DNA of 36,216 nucleotides from an uncultured Aquimarina sp. (GTDB lineage: Bacteria > Bacteroidota > Bacteroidia > Flavobacteriales > Flavobacteriaceae): the NCBI GenBank assembly GCA_938011245.1, contig CALLUJ010000057.1:1-36216 (forward strand), written 5' to 3'. The notes under the pieces are model-generated. The model made no database searches. It saw nothing but the letters and a program-made list of their open reading frames with translations, and was not told the origin of the DNA. The position numbers were made by a program, and so were the translations under genes. The stretch's first letter is position 1. Every line of letters begins with the position of its first letter. Shown here one piece after another: positions 16,202 to 25,400 of the stretch.

Positions 16202-16249
16202 TTCTCGTGTTAATAATTTTAGAATGCTTCGAACACGAGAATTTCGAAG
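16202..16249 (-). promoter_or_regulatory. Two overlapping hairpins in the helicase 5' leader
   Basis: Arms 16202-16211 and 16232-16241 pair over 10 perfect bp (TTCTCGTGTT with its complement), loop of 20 bases. Arms 16227-16233 and 16243-16249 pair over 7 perfect bp (CTTCGAA/TTCGAAG). They share 16232-16233, so they cannot both form completely. The first ends about 11 bases before the start codon, a position that could affect translation. Confidence 0.45.
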
Positions 16250-16304
16250 AAGTTGTGTACTTTATAATGTGTTTGTTAAAATGGTAAGTGCAAGAAACAA
16301 CCCT

Positions 16305-16334
16305 CAAAGATAGGGTACATTCTTAGATAAACAA
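16305..16334 (-). promoter_or_regulatory. DEAD-box helicase promoter
   Basis: On the minus strand TTG (16334-16332), a 19-base spacer and TATCTTTG (16312-16305) match the Bacteroidetes promoter consensus TTG-N19-TAnnTTTG perfectly. This is the best promoter in the window and it fixes the helicase start at the ATG at 16190. Confidence 0.8.
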
Positions 16335-16392
16335 TTAAATTATTAAAATGGTATGTGTTTTTTATTGTGTTGTTTTTTTGATAATGAAAAAG

Positions 16393-17274
16393 TTAACATC
16401 TTTTTTTAGCTCTAATTTGTGCCTCTAACTGATCCCATAATTCTTCAGGAATTTGCTCTAAAAGGTTCATTTGTCCAGCACCTTTTAACCATTCTCCTCC
16501 ATCAATAGTAATTACTTCACCGTTCATATAAGCAGAAAAATCTGAAACTAGATAAGCTGCTAAATTAGCAAGTTCCTGATGTTGCCCAACACGACCAAGC
16601 GGAACTTTTTTTGCCATATCAAATTTTCCTCTAATGGATTCTGGTAATAGCCTGTCCCAAGCTCCTTTTGTAGGGAAAGGACCAGGAGCTATGGCATTAA
16701 ATCGCATTCCATATTTTGCCCATTCTACAGCCAAGGAACGTGTCATAGCTAGAACTCCTGCTTTAGCAGTAGCACTAGGTACTACATAGGCAGATCCAGT
16801 CCAAGCATAAGTGGTTACAATATTAAGTACAGTAGTGTTTTTCTGTTTGGTGTTTATCCAATGTTTTCCAAAAGTAAGCGTACAATTTTTAGTTCCTTTT
16901 AAAACAATATCTATAATAGTATCAAAAGCATTTGCAGAGAGCCTTTCTGTAGGTGCAATAAAATTTCCAGCGGCATTATTAAGTAGTACATCTACGGAGC
17001 CAAAAGTATCAATAGCTTGTTGGTGCATGTTTTTTACTTCTTTAATGTTTCTAACATCGCAAGCTATTGCTAAGCATTTACTTCCTGTTAATTGTTCAAG
17101 TTCCTCTTTTACAGCGGTAAGTTTATCTATATTTCTAGAAGTTATAATCACATTGGCACCAAGTTCCATAAAATAGGTAGTCATGGATTTTCCAAGACCG
17201 CTCCCCCCACCAGTTACTACAATAGTTTTACCTTTTAAAGCATCGTCGCATAACATTTTATCTGTAAAATTCAT
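16393..17274 (-). CDS. SDR-family 2,4-dienoyl-CoA reductase-like enzyme
   Basis: A 293-residue SDR resembling mitochondrial/peroxisomal 2,4-dienoyl-CoA reductase, which reduces polyunsaturated acyl-CoA intermediates in beta-oxidation with NADPH. The cofactor motif is TGGGSGLGKS (21-30); NNAAGNF lies at 99-105. The usual YxxxK is replaced by the dienoyl-CoA reductase pattern: VTTYAWTGSAYVVPSATAKAG, with Tyr156 and Lys171, and RFNAIAPGPFPTKGA follows. It is 50 bases downstream of the mutase large-subunit remnant and was probably added to a fatty-acid/propionate metabolism run. Substrate assignment is by resemblance only. Confidence 0.85.
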   Translation of the reverse strand: MNFTDKMLCDDALKGKTIVVTGGGSGLGKSMTTYFMELGANVIITSRNIDKLTAVKEELEQLTGSKCLAIACDVRNIKEVKNMHQQAIDTFGSVDVLLNNAAGNFIAPTERLSANAFDTIIDIVLKGTKNCTLTFGKHWINTKQKNTTVLNIVTTYAWTGSAYVVPSATAKAGVLAMTRSLAVEWAKYGMRFNAIAPGPFPTKGAWDRLLPESIRGKFDMAKKVPLGRVGQHQELANLAAYLVSDFSAYMNGEVITIDGGEWLKGAGQMNLLEQIPEELWDQLEAQIRAKKRC

Positions 17275-17324
17275 TTAGTATAATTTTTATTGAAGATACA
17301 ATTTTTAATGTTTGGAATAGTAGA

Positions 17325-17903
17325 TTATGTAATAAAGTGTTTTTTTAGAGAATCCCATACTTCTGTAAATAAGGTTTCTATTTTTGTTTTTAGTATTTCA
17401 GAACCATACAAAGGATCTATTGGAGTGCTTTTTTGAGAAGAAAATGCTAGTATTGAGGCTTCTAAAGAATTAGTTATTAGGTAGTTTATTTGGCTAGCTT
17501 CTGCGAATTGATATTCAATAATACTGTTTTTAGAGTTTGTGCCTTTAATATAGAAAATAAAACTAGCATAGCTAGCATCTTCTGTTTTGTGTTTACTTAT
17601 TAAGGCTAAAAAACTTCGTAATATTGGAGTTAACTCTAATGTTTTTTCAATTGTTGCGATATCTATAAGCAAATGATATACCGGTTTTGATTTAGTAGAT
17701 TTTAAAATTATGTTTAATACAGAAATAATAGCTTTTGCGGAAACTTCTTTTATATGAAAATCATACCTTAAGTTAGTATCGTTAGTTATAATAGAAGTTT
17801 TAAAGCAATCGCTTTTATATCCTCTAATAAATGGAGCAAAGCCAGCGGCTTGTTCTTCTAATATGTGTTGATGAATTTTAGTGTAAGGTATGGATATCTT
17901 CAT
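17325..17903 (-). CDS. Shrunken methylmalonyl-CoA mutase large-subunit-like remnant
   Basis: A 192-residue intact ORF in the place where the roughly 700-residue mutase large subunit is normally found, 2 bases after the small-subunit gene. Its beginning, LEEQAAGFAPFIRGYKS, resembles the large-subunit N-terminus (LEHLDFGAGFAPNLRGPYA type). Its end, YLITNSLEASI followed by PIDPLYGSEILKTKIE, resembles LHTNALDEAI followed by DPWAGSYYVE in the mutase barrel. The middle is diverged. Roughly 500 residues, including the barrel core and the B12-binding domain, have no counterpart. It cannot be a working mutase. It is either a decayed gene still in frame or a small protein with a new role. Alignments are by eye. 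Confidence 0.5.
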   Translation of the reverse strand: MKISIPYTKIHQHILEEQAAGFAPFIRGYKSDCFKTSIITNDTNLRYDFHIKEVSAKAIISVLNIILKSTKSKPVYHLLIDIATIEKTLELTPILRSFLALISKHKTEDASYASFIFYIKGTNSKNSIIEYQFAEASQINYLITNSLEASILAFSSQKSTPIDPLYGSEILKTKIETLFTEVWDSLKKHFIT

Positions 17904-17905
17904 AA

Positions 17906-19210
17906 TTATCTAGAATACTTTTTTTCCCAAAGAGGGCGCTCTATAGTTTCAAGTAACTGCTTTTCAATTATTGGGCTCCAAAGTGTTTTTCTTTTTTTTG
18001 ACTTTAAAAATGGATAAGCAATAGTAGTTTTTTTTGAAGGTATTGGGATGCTGTTTTTAGTAGTATTTTTTAGAAAAAGTAAGGTACTCGTTTTTTCTTG
18101 GATGGCTGTCTTTTGCTGAATAGTTCCTTTTTTTAATTGTTCTAAATAACCACCTCCATCTTCAATATTGTTAATTAGTATTACTGATTTGTCAAGTAAT
18201 TGCTGTACTAATTTTTCAATGTAGATTACGTTTTTAGTAATAGATGAATTTATTTGTAGCGCGTTGTTGTTTAATTCTTCACAAATTTTGGGGATAGATT
18301 GTAAATCTTCTTTATAAAAAACAAAGTGTTTAGGAGTGGATAAATAATAATCTACTCCTGCAAGAATAGCGATTTGTTTTTCTGTAGCAGTAAAAATGTC
18401 GTTTATTTTAGTGTGTAAGCCACTTAAATTACGTTTGCTTTTGTGTTGGATAATTTTACAGATAGGTTTTATTCCTATTTGTGTTGCTAAAATAGTATGT
18501 AAAATACGTAGTGTTTTTATTTTTGCAATTTCTAGGTACATGTCGGTACTTAAAGATACATGGTAATGAATAGTAGTATTTTTAGGTAAAGACAGTTTTT
18601 TAGAATATTGTATTAATTGACTTATAGTATAGCTTACCTGTTGCAGTATTGTAGCGCCTGCATTATGAAAAGTGGTTAGATTAATACTTAAATGGGTAGC
18701 TTTATTTTTTAAAGCGGAACGCATGGTTATAAAATCAACTTTTGCATTGGTGTACCAGTTTCCTGTTTTACTAATTTTTCCAATACAATCATATAATATA
18801 GTTACTTGTTTGTTTTTTAGTAAAAGAGTGTCGTGTAAAGGTTCTAAAAAATAGCATTGAATAATAAGTTCGCAATTAATGTTTTTTAATAGAGTGTCTA
18901 AATTTGTTTTTGGGTTAAATAGTGCTATGTATATAGTAGTTATTTCGTTATTTATTACTTCCAAAAGTTCGGTATTAGCTTTTTTTTCGTCCGAAACTAT
19001 ACAGTAATAAGTTGCGGAAGGCTGTGTTTTATAGTTTATGGAAATAGCTTTGCTTAAGCTGTTTTTAGTGTAAAATGGTAATGTGCTAATACCATCTGAG
19101 TTAGTATGAATTAGATTTTGATAATTTTCTCCTTTAAGTATATATTGGATTTGTTGTTTCCATTGTTTTTCAGAAACAGGAGGAAAATGAGAGAATAATA
19201 TGTTATCCAT
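17906..19210 (-). CDS. mutA: Diverged methylmalonyl-CoA mutase small subunit
   Basis: A 434-residue homolog of the non-catalytic subunit of the B12-dependent mutase that interconverts methylmalonyl-CoA and succinyl-CoA. Family features are QWKQQIQYILKGENY near the start, FHNAGATILQQVSYTISQLIQY and the C-terminal EDGGGYLEQLKKGTIQQKTA. Several conserved stretches are degraded, and Lys/Ile/Thr-rich sequence fills the rest. The start is ATG 19210, inside the ftsB end (ATGGATAA overlap of 8 bases), giving translational coupling; an upstream in-frame ATG at 19234 lies deeper in ftsB and is less likely. The catalytic partner downstream is a fragment, so the protein is probably not part of an active mutase. 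Confidence 0.65.
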   Translation of the reverse strand: MDNILFSHFPPVSEKQWKQQIQYILKGENYQNLIHTNSDGISTLPFYTKNSLSKAISINYKTQPSATYYCIVSDEKKANTELLEVINNEITTIYIALFNPKTNLDTLLKNINCELIIQCYFLEPLHDTLLLKNKQVTILYDCIGKISKTGNWYTNAKVDFITMRSALKNKATHLSINLTTFHNAGATILQQVSYTISQLIQYSKKLSLPKNTTIHYHVSLSTDMYLEIAKIKTLRILHTILATQIGIKPICKIIQHKSKRNLSGLHTKINDIFTATEKQIAILAGVDYYLSTPKHFVFYKEDLQSIPKICEELNNNALQINSSITKNVIYIEKLVQQLLDKSVILINNIEDGGGYLEQLKKGTIQQKTAIQEKTSTLLFLKNTTKNSIPIPSKKTTIAYPFLKSKKRKTLWSPIIEKQLLETIERPLWEKKYSR

Positions 19211-19493
19211 CGGTGTTGGAAGAATCGTATTCAATAATAAAAATGTCTTCGTTTTCTTTCTTTAAAAAATAAGTCTCTCTAGCAAACTTTTGAAGTTCTA
19301 CGGTGTCTTGAAGCTTCTTTACTAGTTTTTTGTCCTTCGTAATTTCGTTGAGGTAGTATTTTTTGTTTTCCTCAATTTTATTAATTTCTTGACTTAGTTC
19401 TCTATGAACTAGCCATGAATTGGTGTCAAAAAACAGCATCCATACAACAAAGAGAATTCCGATAATTATATATTTAGGGTATTTTTTAAACAT
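19203..19493 (-). CDS. FtsB/DivIC-family septum formation initiator
   Basis: A 96-residue single-pass inner-membrane protein of the cell-division complex. One transmembrane helix (about 8-22, IIIGILFVVWMLFF) is followed by a coiled coil from about 32 to 66 and a short extracytoplasmic tail with AR/FLKKENEDI typical of the family. It should bridge FtsL and FtsQ at the septum. It is the first gene of a run with mutA (8-base overlap) and has its own -7 element 11 bases upstream. In Flavobacteriaceae it commonly follows uridine kinase; here the ThuA relic sits between. Confidence 0.85.
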   Translation of the reverse strand: MFKKYPKYIIIGILFVVWMLFFDTNSWLVHRELSQEINKIEENKKYYLNEITKDKKLVKKLQDTVELQKFARETYFLKKENEDIFIIEYDSSNTDG

Positions 19494-19503
19494 AACTAGG
19501 TTG

Positions 19504-19511
19504 CAAATATA
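19504..19511 (-). promoter_or_regulatory. -7 element of ftsB
   Basis: Minus-strand TATATTTG matches TAnnTTTG and sits 11 bases before the ftsB start, allowing only a very short leader. No TTG was found at the -33 distance. Confidence 0.4.
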
Positions 19512-19536
19512 TTAAAATTAGAACCTAGACATAGAT

Positions 19537-20619
19537 TTATTTCTTAATCACTTTTTCTGTGGTTACTTGCTTATTATTAGAATTTATAGTGTAAAAATAC
19601 AATCCATTTTCTAATGAACTAAGATTGGTATTCCAATTGCTTTGTGAAGGTGATAATTTATTAATTAATACTAAAGTTCCATTAATATCATAAAAATGAA
19701 TGTTATCTAATTGTTGATTTTTGTTAGTTAATAGACTTGAAGTTGGATAAATAGAAATACTTTCAGAAATACTAGGAATAATATTATTAATAGAAAGTGT
19801 TGAATCTGTCTCCGAAGCCTATATTACTGCATTAGTAATCATGGTTCTGAAATTAGAATCGGACTGGTAATCTCTCGCATTGTGACCCGTGCGGTGTAAA
19901 AAGATTTAAACCCACTAACTACTTTATTAGGAGTGTTATCATCGTCATACGAAAGAGAGGTTTTGTACCAAGTAATAGGTCTAGGAACGTCAAAAGACCT
20001 ACTGCCGGTTGATCTTACTTGTAATAAAACAGTATTGTCGGTACTTAATTGACAGCCATTTCTTTCCCAATAGTAATACTCTTCACTTTTTCGCCAAGTT
20101 GCTCCAATATGATCCACTGTAGGATGACTTGTTTTTAGAACATCCATTATAGCATCGGTATTATTGTTGGAGTGGTTTGGACTAGTTTGTACAATGCCAC
20201 CAACAAGTTTGTTATAAAAAGGCCAAACTGTATCTTTGTAGGTATCTGTAGCTGCATGTATGCCAATAAACCCACCGCCATTTTCTATATAACCTTTAAA
20301 ACTTGTTTTTTCTGAGTTATTAAGTAAGTGTGTGTTTCCGTTTGTGGTATCGCTACCAGATGTATTTAAGAATACTACAACATCAAATTTGTAATTTCCA
20401 TTTTCCACAAAATCTGAGGAAGTAAATATTGCAGAATTATTTGTTTCTACGGTATTTCAATTATTGTTTATAGCACCTAGTTCTTTAAACATCTCTCGCC
20501 CTTGAGTTATTGACTGATGAAAAAAAATCATTAGTTTTATAGAAAACGAGTACATTTCGTGTATATGCTGTTAATATTGGTGTAGTAATAAAAATTAATT
20601 GAAGTATAAAAATTTTTAT
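19537..20619 (-). pseudogene. ThuA-like secreted protein, T9SS cargo, degraded by five lesions
   Basis: A ThuA-like (trehalose-utilisation/DUF1080-associated) protein broken by independent changes. The signal peptide reading KIFILQLIFITTPILTAYT follows an ATA (20619) where ATG is expected. A one-base excess in the eight-A run at 20520-20527 shifts the frame after TNDFF. TGA at 20457-20459 replaces Trp. A one-base loss near 19888-19894 shifts the frame before TGHNARDYQSD. TAG at 19819-19821 replaces Trp before ASETDS. The ThuA motif FDVVVFLNTSG and a T9SS domain ending TTEKVIKK are still recognisable. Since five lesions of different kinds are present, sequencing error is an unlikely cause. It separates udk from ftsB and may have been inserted. 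Confidence 0.85.
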
Positions 20620-20686
20620 AATTATATTTTAAGTGTTAAAAGAGTGTTCCTACAGTAACTTTAATTATTGTTTGTATTCTTAACTT

Positions 20687-21292
20687 TTAAAATAATGGGT
20701 TAATCAAGTTTTCCATTTTCCTTAAATCGTTATGAAAATTTGTAGTCCCATCAAAAACGAAATTTACCTTGTGTTTTAAAGGCTCTATAAATTTATTATG
20801 CATTGGAGTTATGTGATTTTTGAACTGAAAAAGAATACTTTCTTTAGTTCTTCCACGTTCTTTCGAATCTCGTTTTATGCGCCTTTTAATCCTAGTCGAT
20901 TCTGGAGCATCAATAAATATAGTAGTGTTGCAAAGTTTGTTTATTTTAAGGTTGTTCAAAATTAAAATTCCTTCTAAAACTAAAACTTTTTTAGGAGTTA
21001 TTCGTTTTGTTTTATCAATTCTATTGTGAATTTCAAAGCTGTAGATGGGTTTGTCTATTGCAAGACCGTTTTTTAAGTAATTAACATGTTTAATAAGAAG
21101 TTTAAAGTCCAAAGCATTTGGATGGTCAAAATTTACGGCCTTTCTATCAGTAATTGATATGTGAGACATGTCATTATAATAATCGTCTTGCGAAATAAAA
21201 TTGATAGACTCTTCTCTAAACTTTTGTTTTAATAAATTAACAAAAGTGGTTTTACCACTAGCTGTTCCTCCAGTAATCCCAATTACATACAT
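20687..21292 (-). CDS. udk: Uridine kinase
   Basis: A 201-residue pyrimidine-salvage kinase that phosphorylates uridine and cytidine. The P-loop GITGGTASGKTTF is at 5-17, followed by ISQDDYYNDM, which binds the nucleoside, and VLEGILILNN. The lid Arg cluster is RIKRRIKRDSKERGR, and the C-terminal DGTTNF is as usual. The length matches the family (about 200-215). It starts 6 bases after the ROK kinase gene, so the two form an operon; its next neighbour downstream is the ThuA relic. Confidence 0.92.
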   Translation of the reverse strand: MYVIGITGGTASGKTTFVNLLKQKFREESINFISQDDYYNDMSHISITDRKAVNFDHPNALDFKLLIKHVNYLKNGLAIDKPIYSFEIHNRIDKTKRITPKKVLVLEGILILNNLKINKLCNTTIFIDAPESTRIKRRIKRDSKERGRTKESILFQFKNHITPMHNKFIEPLKHKVNFVFDGTTNFHNDLRKMENLINPLF

Positions 21293-21298
21293 TGTTAT

Positions 21299-22264
21299 TT
21301 ATTCATCTAAATTAATATCGTTCCAAATAAGTGCCGCACCACCCATAATAGCAGGATTTTTATTAATAAGACCCGATTCTAAAAGTTTTACTTTCCCCTT
21401 ATATATCTGTAGTAAATTTTCTTCTAAATATTTTTTTGTTGGCTCTATAATCCAATGCCCACTTTTAACAAGTCCTCCCATCATAAAAATAGCTTCTGGT
21501 TGTGTAAAAGCGACAAAATTAGCTAGAGCAGACCCTAAAACTTTACCAGTATATTTATATGTTCTTAAAGCTATAGGGTCGCTGTTTTCTGCTGCTTTAG
21601 TTATTTTTTCACCATCCAAGTCGTTATAAGAAAGAGTCCTTAGTTCGCTTTTGTCCATATGTTTAGCTAACATGTGCATAACAGTACGCTTTAACCCAGT
21701 TGCAGATACGTAAGCTTCTAGACCACCTTTTACACCAAGTCCAGTAAGCCTTCCATCTCCAAGCGTAATATCTATATGTCCAAGTTCTCCAGCAAAACCG
21801 TCGTACCCATCAATTAATTTTCCATTGGCAACAATACCACCTCCAAAGCCAGTACCAAGAGTAACAGCAATAAAATCGGTCATGTTTTTAGCTTTCCCAA
21901 AAAGCATTTCGCCAAGGGCAGCAGCACTAGCATCATTCATTATTTTTATAGGAAGATCTATACGTTGGTTAAGCTTTTCAACAAAAGGAACAATTCCTTT
22001 CCAGTTTAAATTTGCAGCATTTTCAATGGTTCCGTTTTTACTGGAAGCATTGGGAGCACCAATTCCTACACCTATAAGTGTAACTTCTTTAAGAGTTTTT
22101 TTTACTAGAGAATGAATTTTTAAAGTTAATTGATCCAGGTAATCATCTATATTTTGATAATCACTGGTGGAAAAAGAAATGTCTCCAAGGCTTTCTCCGT
22201 TTTTAGTAATTAAACCTATTTTAGTATTGGTGCCACCAATATCTATACCTGCAACTACCTCCAT
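21299..22264 (-). CDS. ROK-family sugar kinase without the zinc-binding cysteines
   Basis: A 321-residue ROK kinase, probably a glucokinase. The phosphate motif DIGGTNTK is at 8-15, the catalytic Asp111 in MNDASAAALGE and the adenosine motif LGTGFGGGIV at 136-145. ROK proteins normally carry a CxCGxxGC zinc site after the ExGH motif; here the segment from Glu160 reads ELGHIDITLGDGRLTGLGVK and ends GGLEAYVSATG, so no cysteine is present. It starts an operon with udk. The product of glucose phosphorylation is assumed from family; related ROK proteins act on other hexoses. The start at ATG 22264 matches the Rossmann-type start. Confidence 0.85.
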   Translation of the reverse strand: MEVVAGIDIGGTNTKIGLITKNGESLGDISFSTSDYQNIDDYLDQLTLKIHSLVKKTLKEVTLIGVGIGAPNASSKNGTIENAANLNWKGIVPFVEKLNQRIDLPIKIMNDASAAALGEMLFGKAKNMTDFIAVTLGTGFGGGIVANGKLIDGYDGFAGELGHIDITLGDGRLTGLGVKGGLEAYVSATGLKRTVMHMLAKHMDKSELRTLSYNDLDGEKITKAAENSDPIALRTYKYTGKVLGSALANFVAFTQPEAIFMMGGLVKSGHWIIEPTKKYLEENLLQIYKGKVKLLESGLINKNPAIMGGAALIWNDINLDE

Positions 22265-22448
22265 GGAATGTTTTTTTAGATTATAAAACTTATCTGTTCG
22301 AATAAACTTTTGTTAATATAATTATCATATTAGCTAAAATAAGCATTATAACAATTGGCTCTAGTTATTTTTCTTAGCCAGATAGCTGTTTTGTTTTTTG
22401 TTTATAAATCAAATTGATTAAACAAGTAATAGATACTTCTGTTTTTCG

Positions 22449-22456
22449 TAAATTTG
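22449..22456 (+). promoter_or_regulatory. -7 element of purL
   Basis: TAAATTTG fits TAnnTTTG and lies 32 bases upstream of the purL ATG at 22489. The -33 position lacks TTG. Confidence 0.4.
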
Positions 22457-22488
22457 CGGACTTATAATAGAATACAATTCTTTTACGT

Positions 22489-25400
22489 ATGATTCACTTT
22501 TTTGGAAATCCAAATCAAAAAGTATTTGCTGTACAAACTAGCACAGAAATTTCTTTTGAAAATATTCAAAAACTGTCTTGGTTATTTGGCGATCAATCTA
22601 AAATAGAAGCTACTACAATAAATGCTTATTTTGTAGGCCCTAGAGCTGCAATGATAACACCATGGAGTACTAATGCTGTGGAAATTACGCAGAATATGGC
22701 TATTGAGGGGATTATTCGTATTGAAGAATTTTTGGCTTCTACAGAAGCATTTGCAGATTTTGATCCAATGCTTTCCGAAAAATTTGAGAGTCTTAATCAA
22801 GAAATGTTTGCTATTAATGTTGTGCCAGAAACAGTACTTCCTATAGAAGATATTGCAGCATATAACATTAAGGAAGGACTTTCTTTAAGTGATGAAGAAG
22901 TAGCGTATTTGGAAGGGGTAGCTACAAAAATTGGTCGTAAATTAACAGATTCCGAAGTTTTCGGGTTTTCGCAAGTAAACTCGGAACACTGCCGACACAA
23001 AATATTTAACGGTACTTTTGTAATTGATGGAAAAGAAAAACCAACTTCTTTATTTAAGTTAATAAAAAAGACATCGCAAGAACACCCTAATGGTATTGTA
23101 TCGGCATATAAAGATAATGTAGCCTTTGTAAAAGGTCCTAAAGCAACACAATTTGCGCCAAAAACAGCTAACAAACCAGATTATTATCAAGAAAAGGAAT
23201 TTGAAAGCGTTATTTCTTTAAAAGCAGAAACACATAATTTTCCAACCACAGTAGAGCCTTTTAATGGGGCTGCAACTGGAGCAGGAGGGGAAATTAGAGA
23301 TCGTTTAGCAGGAGGAAAAGGTTCTTTGCCTTTAGCAGGAACAGCGGTATATATGACATCGTATTCCCGATTAGAAGAGAATCGTCCTTGGGAACAAAAA
23401 GTATTAGAGCGTCAATGGCTATACCAAACGCCAATGGATATTTTAATTAAAGCCTCTAATGGAGCTTCTGATTTTGGCAATAAATTTGGGCAACCATTAA
23501 TTACAGGTTCAGTATTAACTTTTGAACATGAAGAAGAGGCTCGTTTAATAGGCTTTGATAAAGTAATTATGCAAGCAGGTGGTATTGGCTATGGAAAAGC
23601 AGAACAAGCCATTAAAGAAAAGCCTAATACAGGAGACGAAATTGTGATTCTTGGAGGAGAAAATTATCGTATTGGTATGGGAGGGGCAGCAGTTTCTTCG
23701 GCAGATACAGGAGGGAATAGTTCTGGTATTGAATTGAATGCTATACAGCGTTCTAATCCAGAAATGCAAAAGCGAGCAGCCAATGCTATCCGTGGAATGG
23801 TAGAAAGCGATGAAAATTCTATTGTTTCGATACACGACCATGGAGCAGGAGGACATTTAAATTGTTTGTCTGAATTAGTAGAGGAAACAGGAGGAAAAAT
23901 TAACTTGGATAAATTACCAGTAGGAGATCCAACACTTTCTGCTAAAGAAATTATAGGAAACGAGTCGCAAGAGCGTATGGGATTAGTAATTGATTCTAAA
24001 AGCTTAGAAACACTTACTGAAATTGCAGAACGTGAACGTGCTCCAATATATAACGTAGGAAAGGTTACAGGAGACGATAGGTTTACTTTTGAGTCGGCAA
24101 CAACAGGTGAAAAACCTATGGATTTGAACTTGGAAGACATGTTTGGAAGTTCTCCAAAAACAATTATGACTGATGGGTCGGTAACTTATAAATATGAAGA
24201 TTTAAGTTATGAAGCTTCAAAAACAGAAGACTACATTAAGCAAGTACTACAATTAGAAGCAGTAGCTTGTAAAGATTGGTTAACGAATAAAGTGGATCGT
24301 TGTGTAGGAGGAAAAGTAGCGAAACAACAATGTACAGGACCCTTACAATTACCACTAAACAACGTAGGGGTAATGGCGTTGGATTATAATAGCACTAATG
24401 GAGTAGCAACCTCCATAGGACATTCGCCGTTAACAGGATTAATAGATCCTGCTGCAGGGAGTAAAAATGCCATAGCAGAATCTTTAACTAATTTAGTTTG
24501 GGCACCCTTAGAAGAAGGCTTAAAATCGGTATCGTTATCGGCTAACTGGATGTGGGCATGTAATAATAAAGGAGAAGATGCACGTTTGTACACAGCGGTA
24601 GAAGCGGTTTCGGATTTTGCAATTAGCCTTGGAATTAATATTCCTACAGGAAAGGATTCATTATCTATGAAGCAAAAATATCCAGATAAGGATGTAATTG
24701 CTCCAGGAACAGTAATTATCTCTGCTGCGGGGCATTGTAACGAAATTAATAAAGTAGTAGAACCTGTATTTCAAAAAGAAGGAGGAGCTATCTATTACAT
24801 TAATATTTCCGAAGATAACTTTAAATTAGGTGGGTCTTCTTTTGCACAGGTTTTAAATAAAATAGGTAACGAAGCACCAACTATTAAAAACGATGCTAAT
24901 TTTGTAACGACTTTTAATACTGTTCAACAATTAATTAACGAAGGGCAAATTCTTGCAGGGCACGATATTGGCTCGGGTGGTCTAATTACTACACTATTAG
25001 AATTATGTTTTGCAGATGTTGATTTAGGAGCAAATATAGATTTGTCTAACCTTAATGAAGCAGATACAACTAAGGTGTTATTTGCAGAAAACATTGGATT
25101 GGTTTTTCAAGCTAAAGAAAATGCTGTTATAGAAACAGTATTATCTAAAGAAAATATTAAATTTAATAAAATAGGAACCGTAGTAGAGAGCGACCGTTTA
25201 AGCCTTAAAAATGAATCAGATTCTTTAAGCTTATCTATTTCTGAATTACGTGATGTTTGGTTTAAAACCTCTTATTTATTAGATCAAAAACAAAGTGGAT
25301 TAGCAAAAGCAAAAGAGCGTTACGAAAATTATAAAAACCAAGCGTTACAATTTATCTTCCCAGTAGATTTCGATGGTAAAAAACCAGAAGTTACAGGAAA

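Noticed and set aside
16191..16307. Upstream extension of the DEAD-box ORF by 39 codons
   Set aside because: The extension overlaps a consensus promoter (16305-16334) and its sequence is not helicase-like, so ATG 16190 was chosen.
20457..20459. TGA in the ThuA-like gene read as selenocysteine or Trp recoding
   Set aside because: The site aligns with a Trp codon and the gene also has two frameshifts, a TAG and a lost start, so it is a pseudogene.
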